Origin: Ostrinia nubilalis
Taxonomy: Eukaryota; Arthropoda; Insecta; Lepidoptera; Crambidae
DNA: 64,000 nt
Assembly (NCBI RefSeq): GCF_963855985.1
Contig: NC_087111.1
Coordinates: 811,001 to 875,000 of the forward strand
Direction: 5' to 3'
Shown: positions 11,383 through 23,700 of the stretch, piece by piece
Layout of the letters: every line of letters starts with the position of its first letter
Position numbering within the stretch: the first letter of the stretch is position 1
The notes under the pieces: generated by a model
Told to the model about the DNA's origin: nothing
Database searches by the model: none
The model's input: the letters and a program-made list of their open reading frames with translations, nothing else
Position numbers and translations under genes: made by a program

Positions 11383-12660
11383 CGTCAAACCATGCGACGG
11401 CATAACTCCCAATTCCAAACTTCCGTCGCATGCGTCTAGCGAAACGGCTTCGCTTGCAAAAGCGAAGCGTTATAACGGTAGCGTTACCGTTACACCTCAC
11501 TAGTGATGTTTGTAACCATTTTTGAACAACGTTATTTTATATTACTCAAGTGAATACGTACGTACAGTTTTTTATGGATGTCATAGACATTAGTGTTAAA
11601 GCAATATAAAAATATAATAACTACACGTCATGGTATATAAATATTAATTTTTAAATTAATGATTGATGTATAACGTGACTAATCTATCATCGTCATCTAT
11701 TATATTACTATGAAATTATTAACCAGAAACACCAATTTTGAATACATTCGTTCGACAGCTTAGGTACAGACTTACAGACTTATTTCCTTGAGATTTATGT
11801 TTCAAATAGTTTTTTGTCAACGTAGGCTTTTCAATAACATTAAATTGATCATAGAACATAATACTGTTTTGTATCAAGGACTTTTATTATTTTATTTAAT
11901 GATTAATCGGAATGTATTTTCCCTTATTTGGTAACATAGTTTTTCATGTAATGAATAATAATAAACCCACACTAAAGTTCAGCTTACCTTATAAATTCTA
12001 TGAGACTTTTAGTGTTAAATTTTAAAATGAATTATTTATTGAAAAGACTGTCAAAATCAAATTATGTACCTACATAAATTGTATATTATTTAGATAGCTA
12101 AATGTTGTTAGTATAAGGAGGAACTAAAATGATTGAAAATGTTAGAAATATAAAATGTACTTTGGATGAAATCGCTTACAAAATTTTCTAATTAGATTTT
12201 AAGCCGAATCAGTGAACTCCAAGTAAACTCTTTTAAGTCATCTTACGACTTGACCTTTTTTGATGAGTAACAGTAGAACCCTAAGTCCCATATTTATTCT
12301 ATGTGTAGTTAAGCTAGAGGCCTTCTATGGCTATAAAATCTATGTTTAATTCTTGCCCTTCCTAACCTAAAGCTTTTGAAGATAATGTAATACTTAGGGC
12401 TAAGATTACTGAATAATCCACACTTGTCTATCAATAGTTTCATTTTTGATGTGATATTTCTGCTATATGATTTTGAAAATACATAAATATGCTACGAGAA
12501 GCCTTGAAGGCTCTAAATTTATTGGATAAATAAATACTTATATTAATTTTCAATTAATTTGTTTCATTAAATTGAATTTAAATGTATGTTGAAAATCTAA
12601 ACTAGTTTTTACTAAAAATATCCTATTTTGGAAAATCAATAATGAATGGTATAGAAGTTA
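11383..12660. other. Probable Oamb 3' UTR and spacer
   Basis: AT-rich, no long frame apart from a 40-codon open stretch ending TAG at 11501-11503. AATAAA candidates occur near 11950 and 12527. Confidence 0.4.
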
Positions 12661-12931
12661 TACAGGGTGTTTGGTAAATGGGTATATGAGCCAACATTAG
12701 CCCATGTTAACATGGGCATATAAATGGTATAGTGAAGTCAGAAATTTGATATCATCATTTTAATTTTTATAATTTTCATACAAAATAAATTTTATAAAAT
12801 CCGATTTATATGAAAATTTAAATAATTAAAATGAAGAAGATATCAATTTTCTGACTTCACCATACCATTTATATGCCCATGTTAACATAGGCTAGTGTCG
12901 GCTCATATACCCATTTACCTAACACCCTGTA
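12661..12931. mobile_element. Foldback MITE, intact copy
   Basis: 271 bp with long inverted arms opening TACAGGGTGTTTGGTAAATG, both sides flanked by TA. Arms include CCCATGTTAACATGGGC, itself a palindrome. A deleted copy is at 13747-13907. Confidence 0.88.
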
Positions 12932-13746
12932 TAGATCTACTCACTGTAAAACTTCAATTCAACTTTTCACACTATCGATAGACAAGCCATCGATGTTTCA
13001 GTCCCACCACTAGGTGAACTAATTTTTCCTTAACCATCTTGCTCATTATCACACCTAACCAAAAACCTGTGACAAGACGTCATAATTATCTACATAAGTA
13101 CTTGCTATAATCCCTCACTGATAATTGATTAAAAAATCGCATACAATAGGTAGGTATAAGATTTTGTTATTGTATAACTTTCTTTCATCTGTGCTTTACT
13201 CATTTGAGGGAAAACAATTAAAAATAAGAAGAAAAAGATTTACTGTTTAATTTAAGCTCCACAAACATAATAATGAGTCTTGTCAAAGGTCTACCCATTT
13301 TTGTGTGATACTAGAATACTCCTTTACTCTGTCCAAAGTCAGAACTACTAAAGTCGTAAAGTTGACGTGGAAATTTTCAACTTACTGATGTAAAAACGCT
13401 ATACTTACCTACCACAAGTTAAAAAATAAAGATGGCAGTTATCTATACATTTATAACAAAAATAAAATAAAGTTTGAAATTACAACACTATAGATAGATA
13501 AATCTTCAACATTGCAAAGTGCGTAAGAAATGCGTTTTTACTGTCAGTAAATGAAATCACAGGAAAGAATGAACGGTGGTTGACAGTGCCTCTTTTTATC
13601 TAAGAAAGTATTTATAAACTGGTATTAATGTCTTAAAAATATCAATACATGAGTTGATGATTAACTTTGTAGTAACCACTAAGAGCCGTGAGAGTTTAAA
13701 ACATGAAAGTCATGGTAGGTCCTCATTATTGTTTTAAATTAAAATA

Positions 13747-13907
13747 TACAGGGTGTTAGGTAAATGGGTATATGAGCCGACACTAGCCCATGTTAACATG
13801 GGCATATAAATGATGTGAAGTCATAAAATTGATATCTTCATTTTAATTATTTTAATTTTCATACAAATCGGATGTTATAAAATTTTTTTTTTACCTAACA
13901 CCCTCTA
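13747..13907. mobile_element. Foldback MITE, internally deleted copy
   Basis: Same left arm as 12661-12931 but most of the right arm is missing; only TTACCTAACACCCTCTA remains. Flanked by TA. Confidence 0.85.
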
Positions 13908-14651
13908 TAGAGTAGACAGTCATTAAATAACACACAAAAAACTGTAAAAACATGAGGGTCGTAACTCTGGTGTTCACAAATTTTTACGAAGACAATCACT
14001 AACACAAGGACCACAAATTCAACATTGTACACTTCCTTCAAATGGTCAATATTGTATTTGTATGATTTTAATCATCAACAGCATGTCTTGAATTTTATTA
14101 ACAGGTACCCCATTTAGTCAAATAAAAGATCTCGACGTTCCTCAGTCTAAAGTGTATCGATGTTTAATATTTGTTAGTCGGGTGTCGATGTTTATGTGTG
14201 GACGATATAAATATTATGTATAAATATATGAGATGTTACATAAAGCTGTTATTTAATTTGACCTTTTTTTTCCTTTATTTCTGAAGTTAAAAAAAAACAA
14301 CATTTTAACGCCATTGGACTGCTGTTGGACTTATACAATATAAACAATAATTAAAATGGTAAAGGAAATTGTTGCACTCGTGCAAGCTCCTTAAAACAGG
14401 TAAGTTAATTTTAATTAAGATTTAAGTCTTGCTAGAGTTTAATAAAATTACGAATTTAATAATGATTATTTAAAAACGAAAATAATGAAAACACGTTACT
14501 AGTCCAAAATTATTAGGACAGTTGAATAACGGTAACGTTATTCGATATGGATAACAGTAATGTTATTCGTTACTTCAGTTGACACTGCACGCACGGCCCT
14601 ACTCGGTCATTGAACTAACTCGTTCCACACAATTTCTACATCGTCGTTCAT

Positions 14652-14660
14652 TCAGTCAGT
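14652..14660 (+). promoter_or_regulatory. Possible initiator of Nagk
   Basis: TTCAGTCAGTTT carries two overlapping arthropod initiator matches (TCAGT), about 130 bases before the Nagk ATG. No TATA box is seen upstream. Confidence 0.3.
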
Positions 14661-14787
14661 TTACCTAGCGCGTTCGCAAAGGAATACCGTGTGTTGGTTA
14701 TTCAATTCGCCGTCGGAATTATTTATTATCAACAAACAAGTTTCACTTATCATTTCAACAAGCTCATAGTTTTAGAATTAGAGAAAT

Positions 14788-17700
14788 ATGACCGATGTTA
14801 TGTACTTTGGGGGCGTGGAAGGGTGAGTAAACATAGTAACAACGCTGAATGCTAGATATTTTTTGGTACAATACATTATTTGAAAGTGGAAAGGCTCTGC
14901 CTTGAAATTCCTAGTGATTTCGCAAGTACGCTGATTAATTGTTATTTAATCCAATTACATTTTATTTATGCTTCATTTATTTTGCTATATTTACCTAATA
15001 ATTTGCAAGTAATTGATTGTTAACTAAATTATTAAAATGTAATAAAATAATATCTGTATAGTTTTTTAGAATTAAAAGTTTAAAAGTCAATGCCGTTGAA
15101 ATTGTTTCGAAGGCGACACTTTTAAATATTATTATGCTGATGTTCTCGTTTTAAGCTTAATATTCATACATAAATTATCTGACCAATGGAATATTTTTAT
15201 TTGCATCATGGAATTAATCTTTATGTAAACAGCCGGCTTCAATGTACAAAAAATTGTAAATAAATACTAGTTTTAAAACAGGCAAAAGAATTTGCAATTT
15301 TTTATCGCTAGTATACTACATGGCAAAATCCTTGCTTAATAAAATTCTTAAAATTAAAAGAGTTCAAAACGTTGACCAAAATAATTTTAAATATCAAATC
15401 AAATTTTAAAAATAAATGTTATAATAATACAAATGGGTGTGTTGCCAAACATTACTTCCATCATCAGCTTTATGATACAACATTACCGACCGGTTATAGA
15501 CTTGAAAGTGCACCTACGTGCTGGCAGTGAACATAAAAACGTCTTGGTATTGATACATTATTAATTTAAGATTCGTACTGGCACTGCATTACCACGAACG
15601 CCTACAAAAAAACATAAAGCGTATTATCTACAAACAAGAGACTCCCTTTTAGATCTTTAGCCTTTTGATAATTTTAGTCTACCACTATGAAAATACCCTG
15701 ATAATATAATTCTTACTGCATTAATAATCCAACACATAATATCAGTCTACTGTAAGTAAAAACAGCCATATTGGCAAGATACTTCAATTGAGGAGACAAA
15801 ACATAAAAACAAAAAAATAACAACAATATAAAACGACAATAATCAACAGCAAAAAAAAGCTAAGACAGAAGCATACATTAAAAAGACATCCAAAACAATA
15901 GTAGCTGGTACGCCGGCAGATGGAACTAATGAAATTACGTTCCACGTATGCAAAGACAATAATAAGTTGTAAAAGTAAACAGTGAGGGAATTCCAAAGTA
16001 TTCTCGAGCGACACTTCACATGCAATTGTTACGACTTCATGAAATAAAAGGCATAAATATAATATTCCACGTGTAAACGATCACCAATGAGAGACCGCAA
16101 AACCGTCGGCTTGGCCGACACGCCGACATTGATAGTCGTAAGACCAAATTAAGCCTTACAACGTTTACTGAAGATCCAAAATTATTTACGGGTGTGAGGA
16201 ATTTCAAACATTCAATTGTTGTCAGCCTTGAATTTTTAAGTTTACTCTCATTGGAACTGATAAACTGCATTCGTGTTCGAACTGTTTACACAACAGAGTA
16301 ATAGCAATCAGCTGACGTATACATCCTTTTTGGAGGTAGTACCGTACGCTACCGCGGTCACGTATGTATGCGGTGATGTTGTCTCGTCATTTCAGAGAAA
16401 ATCCATACTAGAATCGTGAAGTGAATAGGAATTAGTCACAAAATATGTATCCTCATAGCTAGACTAATCCTAGTTTGAAGAGAACGCAACAGACATCGCA
16501 ATCCTAAAGAAAACACCTCTTTTACCATCAGAGTCACTGAATAGAATTTTGTATTAAGTTGAAGAAAAAACTTTTAAAACTGATCCTATCTTTGACTTAA
16601 CTTTATATAGTATGTTTCGTAACATTCAATGTCTTTAAAGTCTTAAGGTTATTCCCCCTAGTGCTCAGTTCATTTTGCATCCAAAATGAGTCAATACTGA
16701 CGAATGAGCATTGATGCGTATGCGAAACACAGTCGACTTTCTGCAATGTGAATTCAGTGCAACTTAAAAACGCAAACTGAGCAAGATAAGATTACTTAAA
16801 CAATACCTCCGAAAACAAAATATTCGTGAATATCACAAATTAGATCAAAACGATAACGATGATGATGACCTAAATATTAAAGTAGTTAAAGATGATATAA
16901 CAATTTTTAATAAAGTAGATAATATTAGTCATTCATTGTTTAAATTTCTCTTCACTACTAAGTATTTGTGCACCGGCAACAATGCAGCAGTTATTATTAT
17001 TATTGGTTTTTGGGCCTTTACTTGCGCGAGCTCGACCAGGTTTGATCTATTGTGGCAGCCCTTGTCTTTAGAGTTCACTGCTTAGTCCCGTTGAGTCTAT
17101 AAATTTCCAGATTCTTTGGAGCGTGATATCTGCTATCTCATCCGGGTGCATGATGTATCGCCCGAGATGGATACTTCTTTTGCTCATAAGCGGGAAGCAT
17201 GAGCAAAGAACATGCATGGCCGTTTCTTCTTCTGTATGGCAGAATCTGCACAGAGTTTCCTCGTAGCAGCTGCAATAATGCAGCAGTTATGCAAGTAATA
17301 AATATCAAATAGCCAGTTCTCTAAGAATGCTCGTTGCATAAGTGAAAGGCGTGGCTAAGTGCAAATTATGATTGACGTTTTGCTTTATACAAGGTTTTAT
17401 CGAGTCAGGTTGCTCGGTAAGAACTATATCGTTATAGAGCATAATAAAGAAACAGATAAATATATTTCTTTATAGACTATAAATATTAAAATGTAGATAA
17501 AATGACGAGGCACGGCACCACGACCACAAAAATATTTTGTGCCACGACGCAGACGACTTGAAGAATCGGGTAAATGGAAAATGGCAAGAACATTAAAATT
17601 TCTAGGGATCAAAAATAGGAAGTTACAGAGAGGCAGGACATTATTAAACCGTTATCATTGATCAATTGTGATGAATAATTTTACGATATTAAAGCTATAA

Positions 17701-20700
17701 TAGCCCAATGGTGTCAGTGTCGGACTGGCCGACGAGATCCGAGGAACCACCCACTATTGTGGTGAACCCAATCGTATTTAGATCACCACGTCGGGTTAAC
17801 GGGACAAAATCGTTAAAAAATAAGTATGCGTTTAGAGATAAACAGATCACAAAAAAATTGGAGTAAACCATACAAAGTCCTTGGAGTTTGAATGTAGGCC
17901 GTCACACCTCCGCGTTGATAAAGGTTATTTCCCGTTCAGCCCGCATTCCGATAGGAGATAAGTCCAATGATATCGAATTTGTTTTGACGGATCCATTGTA
18001 AGTACATAATTCAAATTTCCCTCCTGTGGAAAATCTCAGTATTCCTTATGTCGATATGTGACTCACCCAATAAGTTGTTTAACTATTTTCCCTGTACGTA
18101 GAGGTTGAAAATATCTACTTTACGATTCAGAAAAAAATCTTAGACACGCCGCAGACTACAAACTTTTTCGGGTTTGCCTATCAGTATGAACATTTTATGG
18201 AGGTTTATCGGTATGACTTTACACCGATTTGGTATGGGCCAATTCTTCATACAAATGGGAATCCCACCAAACTATCGGCCGGCTAAAAGTAGTCTCTGCG
18301 GGGAGTCCTAATGTACTTAATCATAAAAATAATTACAAATCTATTTTTCACCATTATCAAAATCAAAATCAAAAGTATTTATTCAGTTTAGACCACAAGT
18401 GGCACTTATGAACGTCAAAATATTATTATAGAAAATAATAAAAAAAGAAAAGGTAGCCCTTATGGGGCACTTTACATGTCTCCTTATCTTTTGGGCCCTA
18501 CCAGCCGGCCCTATCTTCCTGCACATCAATTACCACTATCAAAATTCAATTAGCAAAACATGAATTCTTTTTTAGTCGTGCTTGTTTCTTTTCTTAACCA
18601 GTTCCTAATTTGTTAGTGATTTTTAAAATCAATTAGTTGAAAGTCTAAAATCGAATAATTATCAGTGTATCAATGAACAATGCCAAGTTCATGATCTATC
18701 GATCTATTGAAGAGTGCGATAGCGATAACGCGTCGTACACTATTGTATGGTTTATCGATTTTGAAAAGTTAGTCCGTTTGTTTTTGTTTTGCCACTAACA
18801 TTAGGTTACATTTTCAGAGGAGTGTTGTTACTATTACCTAACTTGAAACGTTTACCTTATATCAGTTCAGAGAAAAAACCACAAAACCACTATAGTCGTT
18901 CTTAGAACTACAATAAGGCTCAAAGAATTAAAAAAGCACACTAGGTACGTACACTAAAACGTAGGTATAATAAAAGAAGATGATGACGTAAAATTGTTTT
19001 ATGCCGATAACCAAAACACGTGTTTTATGAACAATGATAAAACAGGTAATTTCAGACTGAAATTAATATAAAGTACCTACCTAAATAGTATTTACTACGC
19101 AATAATAGCATACGGAAAGAACAGTGCAATGGCCCTTCAAAAGGGGCCAAGTTTCTAGAATACACTTCTAACTATAAACCCCCTTTCACTGGTATCTGAT
19201 AAGCAATCTGGTTGATAGAAATTTTATTAATTTCGCGATAAACATTAACTGCGGAGTAATAATTTGTGTCATGTTATTAATAGTATCTACTTGATACCAT
19301 TAGATTACGTGTTTTAAATATTTTTCGTGGGGGTTCATTATTGTCTTCGGCCACTTCAAACTTGTTTTCGGCAGCCTAATCTAGATTTATTATATTTTCG
19401 AAATGACACCGTTATCAGACCTTGAATGAGATGTTCATTATGCATTTATTGCATAGCTTCAAATTTCCACCTGAGGGGTGGCAATTCCGATCTATGATGG
19501 AGCGAGCTTGCTCAGCAAATGCGTAAGGCTCAATTTAAGTCACTCAATAGCATAAAAGCTGTTGACTGAGTTAGAATTTTCACACACATTTTAGAATTTC
19601 AATTGAGAGAGAACTTCTTCTTCTTGTCGACAACAAACCTACACAGTGTCCAAAACTTCACCACAAGAGTGGCGTTGTCAGTAGCCTTCATTAAATCCTC
19701 CTGCGTGCAGTTGCTCGGGCACTCAGGGCACGACATCATGTGCTTCGTCGACATTGTAGGTTATAGGTGTATTCAGTTCTAGAACTTAATGATATAATAG
19801 ATGGAAACTAAATGACAATTAATTACTATCTTCCTTTATAGCGGTGCAACACATTCGAACCTGGTCATCTGCGATGGCACCGGCCAAGTGCTTGGCACAG
19901 CCAGTGGGCCGGGCACCAACCACTGGACCCTTGGCATCGAGGGCTGCGCCAACCGCATCGTCGCCATGCTCAAAGCTGCCAAGATCAACGCTGGTCTTCC
20001 TGTTGATAAACCTTTGGATAGTTTGGTGAGTTTAAAAATGATTGACTGTAAAATCTTCAGCGACATGCAGTGCTTCTTAAACATCACAAGTCAGTTAAAT
20101 ATTAAATCTTCCACAAATAAGATAGGTATCAATTAGAAACAGTACGAGCCTAGCCTGGTTGACAATGAGATGTATTTACAACACTTGACCAATGTCAATT
20201 GCAATTAAACCAGAAAGACAATAAAATCAATAACTTTAGTTCAAGGCTATTACAATTACGCAACTCATTAAGCCTATTGAAATCAATTTATGAATTGAAT
20301 TCATGATTAATATAACCGTCATAAAAAACTTACAAAAATAATGAAATAATTAGACAAATATCAGTATTATTAACTTGTTTTCCTTTAGCCGAACAGTTTA
20401 CCTAAACATAATCTAAACTACACACACGAGTAGTCCTGAAATAGCATAACAATAACCAATGACATCAAATCAACTCCCCAGGGTCTGACGCTGTCAGGGT
20501 GCGAGCAGGAAAGCAGCAATGCAGAACTAGCAGCGCGCGTGAAAGAGATAGATGCTGACTGCGCGCGCGCCATCTACGTAGCGTCCGACACAGCTGGGTC
20601 CTTGTTCACTGGAGCGCCCAATGGGGGAATGGTGCTGATTGCTGGTGAGGATCGTTAATAATAATTGACCTTTTTGTATCGCGCAAAATGCTCATGATAC

Positions 20701-23700
20701 ATTGAGTTGCAATTGAAGCCACTTGAGCAAAGATGAAAATCAAATGGTATTCGTTATCGGTCACGTAGTCTGATACACTTGGACAATGACTCCTTAACAC
20801 TAGAGTGCTCGCGCGGGTGACATATGTCACCCAGGGTGTAAAATTTGTAAATATTTTTTCAAGGTATCGAGCTACAGTGCTGCCTTCTCAGGTATTCTTC
20901 GAGCATGTATTGACGCACATTTTAGTAGTAACGCCATCTTGCTAGACGCATCAACGTGAGTGCAGAAAACATTTAAAGTGTTTGGGTGACGCATGTCCCC
21001 CGCGCGAGCACTCGAGGAATTGTTTGATCCCCTATCGTCGCGGTTTAAAATCAAGTTTACTTTCATGTAAGCTCAAAGTTATAATTTTTAACAATTTTTT
21101 AAACATTTACAATAATTATATTGTTTTATAAGAATAAACTGATGCAAGAAAGTAGATGTTTTAGATTGTATGCAATGTAGTAATAATTCACCTAGGACTA
21201 TAAAATTAAAAACCAGGATTCTTCAGGGCTTGCGAGAACACCAACTAGCACAAAACTTGCCAGTATTGTGGCAAAGGACGATGTGTTTTTTGCACAAGAG
21301 CAAGAAATCGAAGCACTCGTAAGCAAATGTAACAAGTGGAACAGGCGTTTTTGTACAGATCATCAAATCGTATCGTGCCCGAGTTGTGATCAAAATATCA
21401 CAGAATAAGATCAATTTATTGATTAACTTTCTAATTAGGTGATATTTTTGCCAAAATAACGGGTCAAACGACTATTTAAACTACTTTGGTCTCTTCGACT
21501 CTAAAATATTTGAAAAATATTGAAGTATTTCTTTTGGTTTATAATAAGAGTTCATGAAAGAAATTCTCACTTTTTTAAATTATTTAGTAAGAAATATAGT
21601 TGATGTTTAATATTATAAATTGTTTTACTTGTATTAAATAAGATTAGCAAAAATAAACTCATATCAAAATGGGGGACATATGTCACCCGCGCGAGCACTC
21701 TAGGAGTATTTAGGGGCGCGAGCACTCTAGTGTTAAAATAGACGACTCCTTTTGGCAGACACTCAAAAGATAAGCAACTTTCATTTTATTACTACATGTA
21801 GGTACTAACAACATTTTTGTTTTGGTTAAATGTACCTAAAACCTAACCTTTATCTAACTCAATTTATTCTAAAAATGTTTTAAGATGTAATTAATCCTTA
21901 GGGATGTTCCAAAATACCGTTATTTACCGTTGTCATATTAAAATAATAAATATTAGCCTAAGTAATGTTTATTTAAAATGGCATTTAGGAAGCAGATTGG
22001 ACCTTGACATCATTAATATTCAATGTTATTGATGTTGGTCCACGTTCTCCGAGTTCAATGATTCGAGCTGATAATAAATTAAGTTTACACATTAAATGTT
22101 GTGTTAACAAACGATAAAAGCTCTTAAAACGCGAGCAAGTTGAGTAGGTAATTTAAGACGATGATTTTTTTAATGATTTTTTGTATAACTAATGTTGTAT
22201 TGTATGTTATTGTGAGGACCACAATAACAGGGTTCAAAAGTAGGCCAAGATTGTGAAATTGGGCCGTCTGCGTCCCACGATAACCTCTCAACTTGGCATT
22301 GCGGTGCAGATAGATCCTGAATAAACAATACTGTAATGTTTATGTGTACATCTATTCTGTGTTATCAGTCGCTAGTGCTATAATATTCATGAGCAACAGG
22401 CTTACGTAAATATAATTAAGTATTCAATTAAATTCTTAAGTTTTACGAACTTGTGTATTTATATTGTGAGTTTTACATTAATTTATTGCATTAAAAGACA
22501 AAGGATTTACTTTATTAATGAATTTATAAAGATTCGCCTCACATCCACATAATACATCTTTTCAGTTGTTTCCAAATTATTTCTCTAAGCAAAATAACAT
22601 TTGCACAATCTTGATAACTTATTAGGATTAACACACTCAAGCACGAAAATTCCGTAACAATAACAAAATTACTCTTACAAAACATAAAATCAAATTAATA
22701 CACTACCGCCATAATGATAAGGTATGTTTTACGATAAGAACATTTATCATGAGGCAAATGGAAAGTATCAACACATGACAGGGGCGGGTTCAGTTCAAAT
22801 AGGTACATATTTTATGATAATAATGTTAACACATCATTTACATGCTCTGTTGATAAGAGGCGCGGCGTGTTTTCAATGTAAAGTGCAATACTGTGCCGTG
22901 TACCTACTCAATGGCTGCCTACGATAGCTTCTCTCTTACATCATAGCGTTCAGTAACAGATACAGTTGATTGAGTTTTAAAAAACCACTTTCTATTTCAT
23001 ACGAAGACACTAAATCATTAAGGTACTACCTGATATACTTGTTTATTGACTCGTCTAATTTTGGAATTATAATATCAGTATTTGTGAAACACGTGACTCT
23101 GTTGTTATTGTTACCTACACAAAACGATACGGATCTTTATTCTAGATTATCAAATGTCTCGAACCGATATTAAAAATCAGTCAAGTGAGTGTTCGGCTCG
23201 CCTGAATCTTAATATTTTATTTTACCTTTTCATATTCACTTGATAATATTTTAGTTCAATTATTCAAAGATGTTTTTTTTTTTTTGCAGGAACTGGTTCA
23301 AATGCTTTGTTGAGAACACCGAGTGGAGAACAGCATGGCTGCGGTGGGTGGGGCTTTCTACTGGGAGACGAAGGAAGTGGTACGTTCTAAGGATAATCAA
23401 ATCAGCCATCTTTTGACCGCAGCTTCGCCCGCAATACGGTCTGTCACACAAAAAAAATTGCGTCCCTGTCAAAAACAGGGATAAAACTCCTGTTTTTTTT
23501 TCTTAACAAAGACGAAAACATCCCCATGAATATTATTTTACTATCTATTGGTGAAACCATTCAATTGTTTCGAGTTATACGCGAACAGACAGACAGGCGT
23601 GGCAAATAACTTTGTTTTATATCCTCAGTTAATAATGTTTTTATAAGTGTCATTTTAAGATTAATATTTTTTATTAATCAGTATCAATGACATGTGTAAA

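Noticed and set aside
15784..16270. Three short minus-strand frames in Nagk intron 1
   Set aside because: Low-complexity Phe/Cys-rich translations from AT-rich DNA, no motif, no start context.
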